A DNA stretch of 64,000 nucleotides, from the NCBI GenBank assembly GCA_025360015.1, contig JANYCZ010000070.1, forward strand, positions 37,983 to 101,982, in the 5' to 3' direction. Position numbers and translations under genes: made by a program. This stretch comes from Verrucomicrobiota bacterium (GTDB taxonomy: Bacteria > Verrucomicrobiota > Verrucomicrobiia > Verrucomicrobiales > Verrucomicrobiaceae). The notes under the pieces are model-generated. The model was not told where the DNA came from, searched no databases, and worked only from the letters and a program-made list of their open reading frames with translations. Position 1 is the first letter of the stretch. Each line of letters opens with the position of its first letter. Positions 63,883 through 64,000 of the stretch are shown piece after piece.

Positions 63883-64000
63883 TTGAATGAAGCCGCTTGA
63901 GCGGGTTCAAATCATGCATCCGCCGGGTGCCACTATGTCCCAATCGGGGGCTGGTGGCCGGTCTCGTATCAAAAGCGGCGCGATTGTTTCTTTGGGTGCG

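Overview
This GC-rich window most likely comes from a Verrucomicrobiota chromosome, possibly a Prosthecobacter/Verrucomicrobium-like member. The evidence is a cytochrome-c/DUF1549/LamG/DUF1553 protein paired with a DUF1501 protein, a giant autotransporter-repeat protein ending in a PEP-CTERM tail, DUF4058, PAS-AraC regulators, and many secreted carbohydrate- and peptide-degrading enzymes. The taxon is inferred from gene content only; there is no rRNA in the window.

Region 1 (1-10.4 kb) looks like a collagen/hydroxyproline-use locus. It has a truncated SASA esterase, a secreted protein with two HExxH domains, a D-amino-acid (D-hydroxyproline) dehydrogenase, a secreted metzincin-like peptidase, a secreted DPP-IV-type peptidase, a 4-hydroxyproline epimerase, a DHDPS-family deaminase and a divergent PAS-AraC regulator. 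The junctions dehydrogenase/dimetallopeptidase, deaminase/epimerase and epimerase/DPP-IV are 4-bp ATGA overlaps. Two of the secreted peptidases carry a segment resembling the hydroxyproline-binding beta domain of human pVHL. In the DPP-IV protein the alignment has no gap and the pocket residues are kept. This is the most exciting observation in the window.

Region 2 (10.4-17.3 kb) holds the DUF1501 / DUF4058 / DUF1553 set, a gene remnant and a second PAS-AraC regulator.

Region 3 (17.3-22.8 kb) is a small type II-C CRISPR-Cas system. It has a compact Cas9 (1043 aa) with a -10 box so close to its start codon that the mRNA would be almost leaderless, then cas1, cas2, a minus-strand tracrRNA, a two-spacer array whose 36-bp repeats end in a perfect TATAAT on the minus strand, and a sigma-70 fragment with little beyond region 2.

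Region 4 (22.9-45 kb) is mostly housekeeping and envelope genes: amidase, pseudo-receiver, trpF, DUF423, tRNA-Phe, a multi-PAS histidine kinase, a GpgS-like glycosyltransferase, pssA, three Fe-S assembly genes, tRNA-Ser, an HMA protein, a DgkA-type kinase, sucD, a cupin, a tiny lipoprotein, a CsbD protein, coiled-coil/tail-anchored proteins, an ABC-2 permease, a beta-helix protein and a di-haem peroxidase.

Region 5 (45-64 kb) contains the 2889-aa repeat protein, a NagD-like HAD phosphatase, an AraC regulator, a putative glycoside hydrolase, a tiny zinc-ribbon protein, a BNR sialidase-like protein, an RND efflux adaptor/pump pair and a terminal hypothetical gene. A dispersed REP-like element and a 35-bp shared upstream element lie in the intergenic gaps.
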